DNA of 64,000 bases from Bacteroidota bacterium (GCA_023426145.1 JAFABG010000031.1:124001-188000), one strand, 5' to 3'; counted from the stretch's first letter, positions 19,443-27,968 are shown. Numbers and translations: made by a program. Notes: generated by a model not told the origin, from the sequence alone.

Positions 19443-20831
19443 ATGACTTCAAGGAGAGAATTTTTAAAGAAAGCTAGTTTGCTCACGGCTGCTTTTGCCG
19501 TGCCTTCGGTGAATACGGATGCGGTGACTGCACAAAGTAAGATGCGGTTGAAGAATGCTAAGGTTGCAGTTGACGATCAATGGGATGTTATAGTTGTTGG
19601 TGGTGGACCTGCTGGTTGTACTGCAGCTATATCTGCAGCTAGAGAAGGAGCAAGAGTCTTGTTGATTGAAGCTATGGGGCAGCTTGGTGGAATGGGAACA
19701 GCCGGAATGGTGCCCTCATGGTGTCCTTTTTCTGATGGAGAGAAGATTATTTATAGAGGATTGGCTGAAAAAATATTTAAGGAATCTAGAGCGGCTGTTG
19801 CCCACGAAGGTAAGAACAAATTAGATTGGGTGAGCATAGACCCTGAAAATTTGATGACGATTTATGATCGTATGGTTGCTGAATCAGGGGCTAAGGTGCT
19901 TCTCTTCTCGCGAGTAGCATCCGTAGAAATGGCTTCAGATGATACTGTAGATGCCATCTTGGTGGCTAATAAGTCAGGCCTTACAGCTTTTAAGGCTAGT
20001 GTATTTATAGATGCTACTGGAGATGGAGATTTGGCCGCTTGGGCTGGTGCTCCTTTTAAAAGAGGTGATGCTGAAGGTAAAGTGCAAAGTTCTACTTTAT
20101 GTTTTTCTTTTGCAAATGTTGACAGTTATCGTTATATGACTGGTCCTTCACTACATACAAGTAATAAAAATAGTCCAATTTATAAAGCGATAGCTTCGGG
20201 TAAGTATCCACTCATAGATAGCCATTTATGCAGTAACTTGGTTGGTCCTAATGTTGTTCAGTTTAATGCGGGTCATCTTGTAAATGTTGATTCAACGAAT
20301 CCTTGGGAGATAACTCGTGCCATGGCTACAGGTAGACAAATCGCAGAGCAATATCTTGAAGCTTTGAAGGATGTTCAGCCACAAACTTTTGGCAATGCCT
20401 TTTTAGTAAAAACTGCGTCTTTATTAGGGGTTAGGGATAGTCGTAGGATTGAAGGTGATTATATCTTCACGGAGAAAGATTGGAGAGACCGTAGAACTTT
20501 TGCGGATGAGATTGGACGTAATTGTTATTATATTGATGTGCACAAACCTGGGCATAAAGCTACTCGGTATAAAAAGGGGGAATCTCATGGGATTCCATAT
20601 CGCTGCCTGACTCCTAAAGGCCTTAAAAATGTATTAACTTCTGGGAGATGTATCTCTACTGATGAAGAAGCATTTGGAAGTTTGCGTGTGATGCCTCCTT
20701 GTCTAGTAACTGGAGAAGCTGCTGGTATGGCGGCTGTTCATGCAATGAAGCAAACAAAGAATGATGTGCATAAAATAGATGTTACTTTTTTGCGAAAGAG
20801 GTTGAAAGATGAGGGCTGCCTGTTTTACTAA
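19443..20831 (+). CDS. FAD-dependent oxidoreductase with twin-arginine signal
   Basis: A 462-residue flavoprotein of the FAD_oxidored type (PF12831-like), often found in PULs. The start SRREFLKK followed by a hydrophobic stretch and VTAQ fits a twin-arginine (Tat) signal, suggesting export of a folded FAD-loaded protein. The dinucleotide-binding motif is VVGGGPAGCTAA near residue 52, followed by the acidic end of strand two (LLIEA) and QLGGMGTAGMVP. The C-terminal RCISTDEEAFGSLRVMPPCL and TGEAAGMAA close the FAD site, and FIDATGDGDLA is typical. The reaction is unknown; oxidation of a sugar or sugar alcohol is a guess from the neighbours. It is probably co-transcribed with the gene before it. 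Confidence 0.8.
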   Translation: MTSRREFLKKASLLTAAFAVPSVNTDAVTAQSKMRLKNAKVAVDDQWDVIVVGGGPAGCTAAISAAREGARVLLIEAMGQLGGMGTAGMVPSWCPFSDGEKIIYRGLAEKIFKESRAAVAHEGKNKLDWVSIDPENLMTIYDRMVAESGAKVLLFSRVASVEMASDDTVDAILVANKSGLTAFKASVFIDATGDGDLAAWAGAPFKRGDAEGKVQSSTLCFSFANVDSYRYMTGPSLHTSNKNSPIYKAIASGKYPLIDSHLCSNLVGPNVVQFNAGHLVNVDSTNPWEITRAMATGRQIAEQYLEALKDVQPQTFGNAFLVKTASLLGVRDSRRIEGDYIFTEKDWRDRRTFADEIGRNCYYIDVHKPGHKATRYKKGESHGIPYRCLTPKGLKNVLTSGRCISTDEEAFGSLRVMPPCLVTGEAAGMAAVHAMKQTKNDVHKIDVTFLRKRLKDEGCLFY

Positions 20832-20868
20832 GGTTGACAATACTTATGCTATAGAGCGACATTGCTAT

Positions 20869-20898
20869 TTTGATTTTGGTAGGAATGTTGTATCTTTG
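20869..20898 (+). promoter_or_regulatory. Promoter of the GH43 gene (TTTG-N18-TATCTTTG)
   Basis: The -33 TTTG at 20869-20872 and the -7 TATCTTTG at 20891-20898 are 18 bases apart. The ATG at 20870 therefore lies in the promoter, and the coding start is 20915. Confidence 0.7.
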
Positions 20899-20914
20899 TT
20901 TTAAAACTTTAAAG

Positions 20915-21916
20915 ATGAACTTACAAAAACGCACTATAGTAAGCAAACCAGCTTGCTTGATTCTTTTTATACTTTTCTTGTTGTGTGGGCAAAATTCTGC
21001 TAGCGGAAAAGGCGTTTTTCCTTCTGATAAAGAGGATTCCTGCTTAGAAGCTTCTTATTTGCCTATAGCTGATCCTTATGTTATGCTTTATGAAGGTAGG
21101 TATTATGCGTATGGTACGGGTGGTACAACTGAGGGAGAAGGATTCGCATGTTTTTCTTCAAATAATCTAAAAGACTGGACTCGTGAAGAACAAGCTCTTT
21201 TTGCTAAAGATTCATATGGAAAGTGGGGATTTTGGGCTCCTGAAGTGTATTATATTGAGTCGAAAAAAAAGTTTTATATGTTTTATTCTGTAGAGGAACA
21301 TATTTGTGTAGCTACATCGGATTCCCCTACGGGACCATTTAAACAAGAGATAAAGGAGCCTATTTGGAAGGAGAAAAGTATTGATTCTTCTTTATTTATC
21401 GATGATGATGGTACTCCATATCTTTATTTTGTTCGATTTACAGACGGAAATGTGGTTTGGGTGGCAGAGATGACTGATGACTTGATGGCGATTCGAACAG
21501 AAACATTGACCCAATGCATAAAAGCGGATAAGCCTTGGGAATTGTTGCAGGCCAAAGTTACAGAAGGGCCTTCAGTGCTGAAGAAAAATGGAATCTATTT
21601 CTTAATTTACTCTGCAAACCATTATCAGAATAAAGGTTACGGAGTTGGTTATGCTACATCTGATTCGCCAATGGGACCTTGGATTAAATCTGGTGGAAAT
21701 CCTCTTCTGCAGAGTATTCCTGAACTGGGATTATTCGGTACTGGGCATGGTGCTCCATTTCAATGTATAGATGGAAGTTGGAAATATATTTTTCATGCCC
21801 ACTGGAGCAAGGATAAGGTCCATCCACGTACCTCTTTCTTCAAAGGTTTTAGAATATCTGATCAAGGCGTTATCTCTATCAGTGGAGATGTTATTAAACC
21901 AAGAGTCTTAAAATAA
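20915..21916 (+). CDS. Glycoside hydrolase family 43 enzyme
   Basis: A five-bladed propeller glycosidase (333 residues), typically an alpha-L-arabinofuranosidase, arabinanase or beta-xylosidase or beta-galactosidase in PULs. The three catalytic acids are visible: base D53 in PIADPYVM, the pKa-tuning D157 in KSIDSSLF, and acid E217 in VTEGPSV. Other landmarks are KWGFWAPEVYYIE and GHGAPFQ. The first 32 residues (KPACLILFILFLLCGQNSAS) form a signal peptide, so it acts in the periplasm or at the surface. The start at 20915 is chosen because earlier in-frame ATGs overlap a clear promoter. It is the last gene of the PUL and converges on yifB with 15 bases between stops. The subfamily cannot be decided by eye. 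Confidence 0.88.
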   Translation: MNLQKRTIVSKPACLILFILFLLCGQNSASGKGVFPSDKEDSCLEASYLPIADPYVMLYEGRYYAYGTGGTTEGEGFACFSSNNLKDWTREEQALFAKDSYGKWGFWAPEVYYIESKKKFYMFYSVEEHICVATSDSPTGPFKQEIKEPIWKEKSIDSSLFIDDDGTPYLYFVRFTDGNVVWVAEMTDDLMAIRTETLTQCIKADKPWELLQAKVTEGPSVLKKNGIYFLIYSANHYQNKGYGVGYATSDSPMGPWIKSGGNPLLQSIPELGLFGTGHGAPFQCIDGSWKYIFHAHWSKDKVHPRTSFFKGFRISDQGVISISGDVIKPRVLK

Positions 21917-21931
21917 TCAATGGTTTGCTGG

Positions 21932-23470
21932 TTAACCTGCCCAGTTTTCTCTATCTAGGTTTCGGTAGCTAATTGCTTCTGCTAGATGTGAAGGTTTTAT
22001 GAATTCAGCTCCCTCTAGATCGGCAATAGTACGGGCAACTTTTAAGATGCGATCATAAGCGCGAGCAGACAGATTGAAACGATCCATTGCTTGTTTGAGT
22101 AAATTTAGCCCATCTTTATCAGGGCGTGCGTAAGTAGATAACAGCTTACTGTTCATTTGGGCATTGCAGTAAATTCCGGGATCGTTTGCATACCGTTGTT
22201 CTTGTATTTGTCTGGCTCGTATCACTCTTTCGCGAATTGTAGCACTCGCTTCTCCTTGTCTCTGATCTGAGATTTTGTCGAATGGAACAGGTACAATTTC
22301 TATCTGAATATCGATTCGGTCTAATAGAGGGCCTGATATCTTATTTAGATATTTCTGAACTTGTCCCGGGCTACATACACATGGTTTTGTAGGATGGTTG
22401 TAATATCCGCAAGGACAAGGGTTCATAGAGGCCACCAACATTAGATTTGCCGGATAATTAATGGTACTTTTTATGCGAGAGATTGTTATTTGGCGATCTT
22501 CTAGGGGTTGGCGAAGGACTTCCAGTACACCTCTATTGAATTCTGGGAGTTCGTCTAAGAATAAGACCCCATTGTGTGCTAAGCTAATTTCTCCAGGCTG
22601 TGGATAGCTACCTCCACCCACCATTGCTACTTGCGAGATTGTGTGGTGTGGATCCCGAAATGGGCGTTGGGAAATTAGTGAGGAATCTTTATTTAATTTG
22701 CCTGCAACAGAATGTATCTTTGTTGTTTCTAAGCTTTCTCCAAGAGAAAGGGGCGGAAGAATCGAAGGCAATCTTTTAGCCATCATTGACTTTCCACTGC
22801 CAGGAGCACCTATCATTATTAGATTGTGTCCTCCAGCGGCTGCTACTTCTAAAGCCCTTTTCACATTTTCTTGTCCTTTCACATCGGCGAAATCTAAGCT
22901 AAAACTTGTTTGGTGCTGAAAAAATTCATCACGAGTATTTACAATTGTTTCTTGAAGTTTTTTTTCGTTGTTGAAAAATTGAATAACTTCTTTGATATTG
23001 TTGACTCCATATACTTTCAATTTATTGACCACTGCTGCTTCTCTTGCATTTTGCTGTGGTATTATGAGCCCATCAAAGCCTTCTTCTCTTGCTTTTATTG
23101 CTATGGGTAGTGCCCCCTTAATGGGCTGAATGGTTCCGTCTAAACTTAGTTCTCCCATCATAAGATAGCGAGACAATTTCTCTGAAGAGATGGTCTCACT
23201 GGCACCCAAGAGCCCTATAGCGAGTGGTAAATCATAAGCAGATCCTTCTTTTCGAATATCGGCAGGTGCCATATTGACAACTAAATTGGTAGTCGGCATT
23301 TTATAACCGTTAACTTGCAGTGCAGAGATGATTCGTTGATGGCTTTCTTTTACGGCAGAGTCGGGAAGACCAACAAGATAGAACATACAACCTCTGGAAC
23401 TATTGACTTCGATTGTGATAAGTGTAGCATCAATCCCTTGAACAGCTGCTCCAAATACTTTTATTAACAC
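21932..23470 (-). CDS. yifB: YifB/ComM family Mg-chelatase-like AAA+ ATPase
   Basis: A 512-residue cytoplasmic AAA+ protein. The N-terminal 170 residues form the ChlI/Lon-like domain (SSRGCMFYLVGLPDSAVKES, VNMAPADIRKEGSAYDLPLA). The AAA+ core follows, with Walker A GAPGSGKSMMAKRL at about 221, Walker B VLFLDELPEF at about 305, and a cysteine cluster MNPCPCGYYNHPTKPCVC. The C-terminal Mg_chelatase domain carries LSARAYDRILKVARTIADL. In naturally competent bacteria the family member ComM drives branch migration of DNA during recombination; in Bacteroides the role is presumed similar. It begins 8 bases after the stop of the TlpA-like lipoprotein upstream on the same strand, so both are in one operon. 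Confidence 0.93.
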   Translation of the reverse strand: MLIKVFGAAVQGIDATLITIEVNSSRGCMFYLVGLPDSAVKESHQRIISALQVNGYKMPTTNLVVNMAPADIRKEGSAYDLPLAIGLLGASETISSEKLSRYLMMGELSLDGTIQPIKGALPIAIKAREEGFDGLIIPQQNAREAAVVNKLKVYGVNNIKEVIQFFNNEKKLQETIVNTRDEFFQHQTSFSLDFADVKGQENVKRALEVAAAGGHNLIMIGAPGSGKSMMAKRLPSILPPLSLGESLETTKIHSVAGKLNKDSSLISQRPFRDPHHTISQVAMVGGGSYPQPGEISLAHNGVLFLDELPEFNRGVLEVLRQPLEDRQITISRIKSTINYPANLMLVASMNPCPCGYYNHPTKPCVCSPGQVQKYLNKISGPLLDRIDIQIEIVPVPFDKISDQRQGEASATIRERVIRARQIQEQRYANDPGIYCNAQMNSKLLSTYARPDKDGLNLLKQAMDRFNLSARAYDRILKVARTIADLEGAEFIKPSHLAEAISYRNLDRENWAG

Positions 23471-23478
23471 GCTTGCCT

Positions 23479-24543
23479 CTATTTATTTTGTTTATTTCGA
23501 TTCTTCTCTATAGCTTCATTTATAGCTTTATCTACCTCTTTTTTTAGTGATTCTCCAGCAATATCTCTGGCTATAATTTTACCTTCAGCAGAGAGCAGAA
23601 TATTTAGAGGAATTTTGGTTACGGAAAATTGTTTGGCAATTTCTGCGTTTAGACCACCAAAGTTGCAAACTTGCTCCCAATTAAGAGTATCGTTTTTTAT
23701 TGCTTTTTCCCATTCTTTCTTATCTAGATCCAGAGAAATGCCGAGCATACCCAAGTGGTTGCTTTTCTTATATTTAGCGTATAATGCTCTTAATACTTTA
23801 TTGTTCTGTTTTTGAAAGGTATCGTTGCTCCATGAAGCCCAAAAGTTTATTAAAAGGCACTTACCTTTAAAGATCTCTGAGGAACGAGTAATTTTCTCTC
23901 CTTTGATATTTGGTAGACTAAAAAATGGGGCATATTTACCGAGATTCGATTTCTCAATTTGAGAAATTACTTCATTTAGATTTGCAATATAGGGTTTGTC
24001 CTGAAGTACTCCTGTCATTATAGAAATTAATTCTTTTATTTTAGCGTAGTCAGGTGATTGCATTTGAACAAAATACTTATCTAAAAGATATAAGCTAACT
24101 AATGAGGAATGGTGTTGTTTTATAAACTCTTCTGCTTTGTTTTGAATCTCTTTCTCTGACGTACTAGCCGATGTCGTTAAAGCTTTTTGGAAGTTATAAA
24201 ATTCCTCATTGTGTATATTCCCATCAATGTTTAGTAGTTCTGGCTGAGTGATATTTCCTTTTATTTTAATTTTGTTGCTTTTATCTAAGAATATGGGATA
24301 CTCTGTTTGGTCTTTGAGTAAAAGATAAGCAGGTGTAATTGTGTCTATTTCTGTTTGATAAGAGAATTTGTCGTTATTTACGTAGATGGTGTCTATCCTA
24401 TCGTATAATTCGTCCATTCCATACAAATAGATTGTGTCGGTTCCAAGCCCTTCAATTTCCCCGTTGATAGTCACTTCGTTGGAGCTCTTTTTGCATCCAG
24501 ATAGGGCAATAATAAGGAGGAGCAAAATACTATACTTTCTCAT
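23479..24543 (-). CDS. DUF4369/TlpA-like thioredoxin-fold lipoprotein lacking the redox cysteines
   Basis: A 354-residue lipoprotein (lipobox ALSGC, residue 17). Residues 22-120 match the DUF4369 beta domain (VTINGEIEGLGTDTIYLYG) common in front of Bacteroides thioredoxin-like proteins. From about 203 it has a TlpA/peroxiredoxin-like fold (YAPFFSLPNIKGEKI, LLINFWASWSNDTF). Where active members have WCxxC, this protein has W-S-N-D-T at 238-242: both cysteines are replaced, by Ser239 and Thr242. It therefore cannot do thiol-disulfide exchange in the usual way and may be a binding or sensing protein. It has its own TACTTTCG promoter-like element and leads into yifB. Confidence 0.88.
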   Translation of the reverse strand: MRKYSILLLLIIALSGCKKSSNEVTINGEIEGLGTDTIYLYGMDELYDRIDTIYVNNDKFSYQTEIDTITPAYLLLKDQTEYPIFLDKSNKIKIKGNITQPELLNIDGNIHNEEFYNFQKALTTSASTSEKEIQNKAEEFIKQHHSSLVSLYLLDKYFVQMQSPDYAKIKELISIMTGVLQDKPYIANLNEVISQIEKSNLGKYAPFFSLPNIKGEKITRSSEIFKGKCLLINFWASWSNDTFQKQNNKVLRALYAKYKKSNHLGMLGISLDLDKKEWEKAIKNDTLNWEQVCNFGGLNAEIAKQFSVTKIPLNILLSAEGKIIARDIAGESLKKEVDKAINEAIEKNRNKQNK

Positions 24544-24560
24544 ATCTTAGTTCTTTTCTG

Positions 24561-24568
24561 CGAAAGTA
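24561..24568 (-). promoter_or_regulatory. Promoter-like -7 element TACTTTCG for the TlpA-like gene
   Basis: Read on the - strand this is TACTTTCG, a one-base variant of TAnnTTTG, 18 bases before the start codon and just after the upstream terminator. Confidence 0.45.
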
Positions 24569-24583
24569 CGATTTTTTACAGAT

Positions 24584-24624
24584 AAAAAAAAGAATTGCCC
24601 GCCATTTGTATGACGAGCAATTCT
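24584..24624 (-). terminator. Intrinsic terminator after the OmpA/TPR lipoprotein gene
   Basis: On the - strand AGAATTGCTCG pairs with CGGGCAATTCT (one G-T pair), followed by a run of T. It separates this gene from the TlpA-like/yifB unit. Confidence 0.88.
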
Positions 24625-24650
24625 CAATATCTAAAATAGGAGATAATCTC

Positions 24651-26342
24651 TTATTTAATGATGCTTACAAAATCTGCATTTGTGAAGAATTTAGAGAACT
24701 CTAAATCTGTAGCAGCTTTTTTAGCTAATGAAGGATCTTTAGCAACAGCGCTTTTCAAGCTAGTAGTTACCATAGAAGAGTTATTAGTTCTTGCTCCTAA
24801 TACAGCCATCAAGTAGTCTGTGTATGCATCTGGTGTAGCAACGTTTGCCAAAGTATTTTTAGCTTTGTTGTAATCCTTAGCCAAGATTTGAGCTAAAGCA
24901 GCGCTATTAGTTTTAGCGTCACCGAATGAATTAACAGCTCTTTCATATTGACCTTGAGCAATGTATAAGTTACCCATAGATTCACCAAGTTCTTTAGTAC
25001 CAGCAGCCTTACCAAAGTAAGATTCAGCAGCAGCTTTGTCGCCTTTGATTAAAGAAACTAAACCTAAGTTCATATTAACTTCAGGAGCAGCATTAACACT
25101 AGCAGCTTTCTTCAAATATGATTCAGCTTTGTCAACGTTACCTGCTTGATAAGCCAATTTACCAAGGTTATTGTAAGCACGATAGTCGTTAGGGAATTGT
25201 TTAGTAGCTTGAGTATAGATTGCTTCTTGTTTAGCTGCATCGTTAGTTAGTGTTGCTGCATATAACAACTCTTCGATGTTTAATTCAGAAGGTTTTGAAG
25301 CTGCAAGATTTGCAATCTCTTCATCAGATTTACCGATAATCTCGTAGTTCAAAGTCAAGCGAGAACGACGCAATTGTGGAAGAACATCATCTGCTAAGTT
25401 TTTATATACAGAAGAGATGTTTTTAATTTCTTGTTCTCTTTGTGCAGGATCTTGATACATAGATAATACGCGAAGGATTAGCTCTTTATCTTGAATGTTT
25501 GATTTAGACACTAACTCTTGGAAACCTTCCCAGTCCTGTGCAGTATATTTGGCATCTACTGGAGCTTCAATTTTATCTTTCTTCAAGTTCTTGTTCAACA
25601 ATTTAGTAGTGTTGTTCTCACGATTCTCAGCAAGAGTAGTATTCAAACTAACACCACCATCAGGAGAAGCGTAAGCAGAAATTTCGATATTGCTGATTTT
25701 TTTGTTTGCTGCATCGTTAACATTAGCTACCTCTTGATTGAATTCTTTAGCAACTTTAATTTCACTTGAGCGGATGTTAGCTTGTTGAATCAAGAACATG
25801 ATGTTTGCATCGTGTTTTTCCTTGATGATACGTTGGAAAGCATCTTCACCCAAAGCTGGGTTTGCACTTCCCAAGGTGTTGTTAACTAGCTCAGAAGTAG
25901 AGATGACACCATCAGCTACTTTAACTGCTGGAATAACAACTTCTTTATTACCAACTTTAGCTTTAAATTCAAGCCATAACTCTGATTTAGCCATTTCTGG
26001 GACATAATCAAAAGAGGTTTTCATGGTATAGCTACCACCTACTTTGTAAGAGATAGTTTGATCATTTCCTTCAACTTTCTCTCCTTGGAAAACAGCACTT
26101 TGTCCTTTTACTTCTCCACCGTTCCATTTCAAGACCGGAGTTACTTCTACAACAGCTTTTTTCTTAAAATACTTTTCAGGGAATTTACCATTGATTGTAG
26201 CAGGAACTTTGCCTCCTACTGCCTCCAATACTTGAGGAGTCACAGTGAAGTAATCTGCTGAAAGGGGACCCATTTTTTTGCACGAGGAGAAAAGTGCAAC
26301 AACAATTGCCATGAGTAAAGGCAAATACAACTTCTTAGTCAT
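24651..26342 (-). CDS. OmpA-like and tetratricopeptide-repeat lipoprotein
   Basis: A 563-residue lipoprotein (lipobox LFSSC, about residue 21). Residues 30-160 form a beta-rich region with many Lys/Val-rich strands. Residues 190-345 contain a divergent OmpA-type peptidoglycan-binding unit: ISNIEISAYASPDGGVSLN, then NRENNTTKLL, and LRRSRLTLNYEI at the end, with about 90 residues inserted. Residues 360-560 are TPR units (YRAYNNLGKLAYQAGNVDKA, NMNLGLVSLIKGDKAAAES, GNLYIAQGQYERAVNSF). It is probably an outer-membrane or periplasmic scaffold joining the envelope to peptidoglycan. It is monocistronic, with its own TATCTTTG promoter and a strong terminator. The exact role is unknown; similar OmpA/TPR proteins occur across Bacteroidales. 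Confidence 0.75.
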   Translation of the reverse strand: MTKKLYLPLLMAIVVALFSSCKKMGPLSADYFTVTPQVLEAVGGKVPATINGKFPEKYFKKKAVVEVTPVLKWNGGEVKGQSAVFQGEKVEGNDQTISYKVGGSYTMKTSFDYVPEMAKSELWLEFKAKVGNKEVVIPAVKVADGVISTSELVNNTLGSANPALGEDAFQRIIKEKHDANIMFLIQQANIRSSEIKVAKEFNQEVANVNDAANKKISNIEISAYASPDGGVSLNTTLAENRENNTTKLLNKNLKKDKIEAPVDAKYTAQDWEGFQELVSKSNIQDKELILRVLSMYQDPAQREQEIKNISSVYKNLADDVLPQLRRSRLTLNYEIIGKSDEEIANLAASKPSELNIEELLYAATLTNDAAKQEAIYTQATKQFPNDYRAYNNLGKLAYQAGNVDKAESYLKKAASVNAAPEVNMNLGLVSLIKGDKAAAESYFGKAAGTKELGESMGNLYIAQGQYERAVNSFGDAKTNSAALAQILAKDYNKAKNTLANVATPDAYTDYLMAVLGARTNNSSMVTTSLKSAVAKDPSLAKKAATDLEFSKFFTNADFVSIIK

Positions 26343-26424
26343 TTTAGGTATAAATTAAATGTTTGTAATTGAAATATCGTCCTATTTATAACCCTTTTTA
26401 GATTCCTATTAAAGGAAAACATCG

Positions 26425-26432
26425 CAAAGATA
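26425..26432 (-). promoter_or_regulatory. Promoter -7 element TATCTTTG for the OmpA/TPR gene
   Basis: A perfect TAnnTTTG on the - strand, 82 bases before the start codon, leaving a 5' leader of about 75 bases. The -33 element is unclear. Confidence 0.55.
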
Positions 26433-26480
26433 TTAAATCTTAATATATTTATTAGGTTAGCGACTGGTTTTTATCATAAT

Positions 26481-27440
26481 TTAATGAAAATATTGCCCTT
26501 TTTCTTTCCTAAATTTAATATTTCTTGGATGGTGCTCAATGATCTCGCTCCGAAGCATGTTTCGGTCAATATGTGTATATATCTCGGTTGTTGCAATAGA
26601 TTCATGCCCAAGCATACATTGAATTGCCCTTAGATTGGCACCTCCCTCAAGTAAATGGGTCGCGAATGAGTGACGGAAAGTATGTGGACTAATATTCTTT
26701 GTGATACCTGCTTCTTGTGCTAATTCTTTAATCATGTGAAAGATCATAATTCGTGAAAGTGATTTACCTCTTCGTTGGCTTACAAAAACAAAATCTTCAT
26801 ACTCTTTTTTCACTTCTATTTGGTTGCGATCACTCAAATAGAGATTTATTTCGTTGATAGCGCGTGGTGAAATCGGTACAAGGCGTTGTTTGTTCCCTTT
26901 GCCTTCAACTTTAATGAAGCCTTCTTTAAAATAAAGATCGGACAATTTTAATCCTGTTAACTCTGAGACCCTTAGCCCGCAGCTGTATAGCGTTTCAAGA
27001 ATCGCTCTGTTGCGTTGTCCTTCTACTTTGCTACGATCTACTGATGATATAATAGAATCTATTTCTTCTATAGTAAGAACCTCTGGGAGTTTGAACCCGA
27101 TTTCAGGGCTTTCTAATAATTCACTAGGGTCGGTTTTTAAGTATTCTTCAATAACCAGAAATTTGAAAAATGATTTGATGCCTGAAAGAATACGAGCTTG
27201 TGACCGAGCATGAATGCCTATGTCATGGAGCCCTGCAGAGAAGCGTTGCAAATCAGTAAGGCTGGTTTCCAATATCTCAATAGATTCTAAGGTTAAGAAA
27301 CTTAAGAGCTTATCAAGGTCAGTCAGATAAGCATCCAGAGTATTAACCGATAATGCCTTCTCTAGCTTAAGATATTGTCGGTATTTTTTTATTATTATAC
27401 CTTGTTGCTCCTTCTTTCTCTTTTTTTCGTTGATTTCCAT
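26481..27440 (-). CDS. xerD: Tyrosine recombinase XerD-like
   Basis: A 319-residue site-specific recombinase expected to resolve chromosome dimers at dif with a XerC partner. The N-terminal SAM-like DNA-binding domain covers about 15-105. The catalytic set of the tyrosine recombinases is complete: R157 in CGLRVSEL, K181 in EGKGNKQR, H253 and R256 in SPHTFRHSFATH, H279 in LGHESIATTEIYTH and nucleophile Y288. The length matches XerC/D, not phage or transposon integrases. The gene is single, not next to att-like repeats, and is divergent from aroQ; its start codon lies between the -33 and -7 elements of the aroQ promoter. The first 14 residues are very Lys-rich. Confidence 0.93.
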   Translation of the reverse strand: MEINEKKRKKEQQGIIIKKYRQYLKLEKALSVNTLDAYLTDLDKLLSFLTLESIEILETSLTDLQRFSAGLHDIGIHARSQARILSGIKSFFKFLVIEEYLKTDPSELLESPEIGFKLPEVLTIEEIDSIISSVDRSKVEGQRNRAILETLYSCGLRVSELTGLKLSDLYFKEGFIKVEGKGNKQRLVPISPRAINEINLYLSDRNQIEVKKEYEDFVFVSQRRGKSLSRIMIFHMIKELAQEAGITKNISPHTFRHSFATHLLEGGANLRAIQCMLGHESIATTEIYTHIDRNMLRSEIIEHHPRNIKFRKEKGQYFH

Positions 27441-27458
27441 TTCTTTTTTCTACCTTTG
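27430..27458 (+). promoter_or_regulatory. aroQ promoter (TTG-N18-TACCTTTG) overlapping the xerD start
   Basis: TTG at 27430-27432 and TACCTTTG at 27451-27458 are 18 bases apart. The xerD start codon (27440-27438, - strand) lies inside this element, so expression of the two genes may interfere. Confidence 0.65.
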
Positions 27459-27513
27459 TAGCCTGAAATATTGTTCTTTGGATACAAAGATATTAAAAAA
27501 ACAGCGTTATGCG

Positions 27514-27936
27514 ATGAGGATACAAATTATAAATGGACCGAACATTAATCTGTTGGGGAAACGTGAACCTTCCATCTACGGAAGTGTTACATTTGAAAGC
27601 TATCTAGATGATCTTCGCAAAAGTTATGATAAAGTGGAGATCGACTATTTTCAATCTAATATTGAGGGCGAAATGATCGATTGCATTCAGCAAGTAGGGT
27701 TTGATGCCGATGGTATTATCTTGAACGCTGGAGCCTATACTCATACTTCTATTGCTTTGCAAGATGCGATTCGTGCTATAAACGCTCCTGTCATTGAAGT
27801 GCATATTTCTAATGTACATAGTCGTGAGCCTTTTCGACATGTGTCCATGATTGCAAGTGCTTGTCGTGGTGTAATTTGCGGCTTCGGATTGAATTCTTAT
27901 CGTTTGGCTTTAGAGGCTTTGTTAAATAGTAAATAA
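27514..27936 (+). CDS. aroQ: 3-Dehydroquinate dehydratase, type II
   Basis: A cytoplasmic shikimate-pathway enzyme of 140 residues that converts 3-dehydroquinate to 3-dehydroshikimate. It shows the type II signature IQIINGPNINLLGKREPSIYG split over its first 24 residues, the flexible-lid arginine and catalytic tyrosine in GKREPSIYG, the NxxGEMID-like SNIEGEMIDCIQ segment, the LNAGAYTHTSIALQDAI loop with its active-site Asn and His, and EVHISNVHSREPFR. The reading frame is open back to 27430, but that would start inside the promoter; ATG 27514 begins the conserved sequence. It is followed 32 bases later by pyk. The family works as a dodecamer. Confidence 0.95.
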   Translation: MRIQIINGPNINLLGKREPSIYGSVTFESYLDDLRKSYDKVEIDYFQSNIEGEMIDCIQQVGFDADGIILNAGAYTHTSIALQDAIRAINAPVIEVHISNVHSREPFRHVSMIASACRGVICGFGLNSYRLALEALLNSK

Positions 27937-27968
27937 AGGTATTAATATTTAAATAGGTGAAAAAGGGT

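Noticed and set aside
27957..27968. GTG at 27957 as the pyk start.
   Set aside because: The ATG four codons later begins the conserved sequence; kept only as an alternative.
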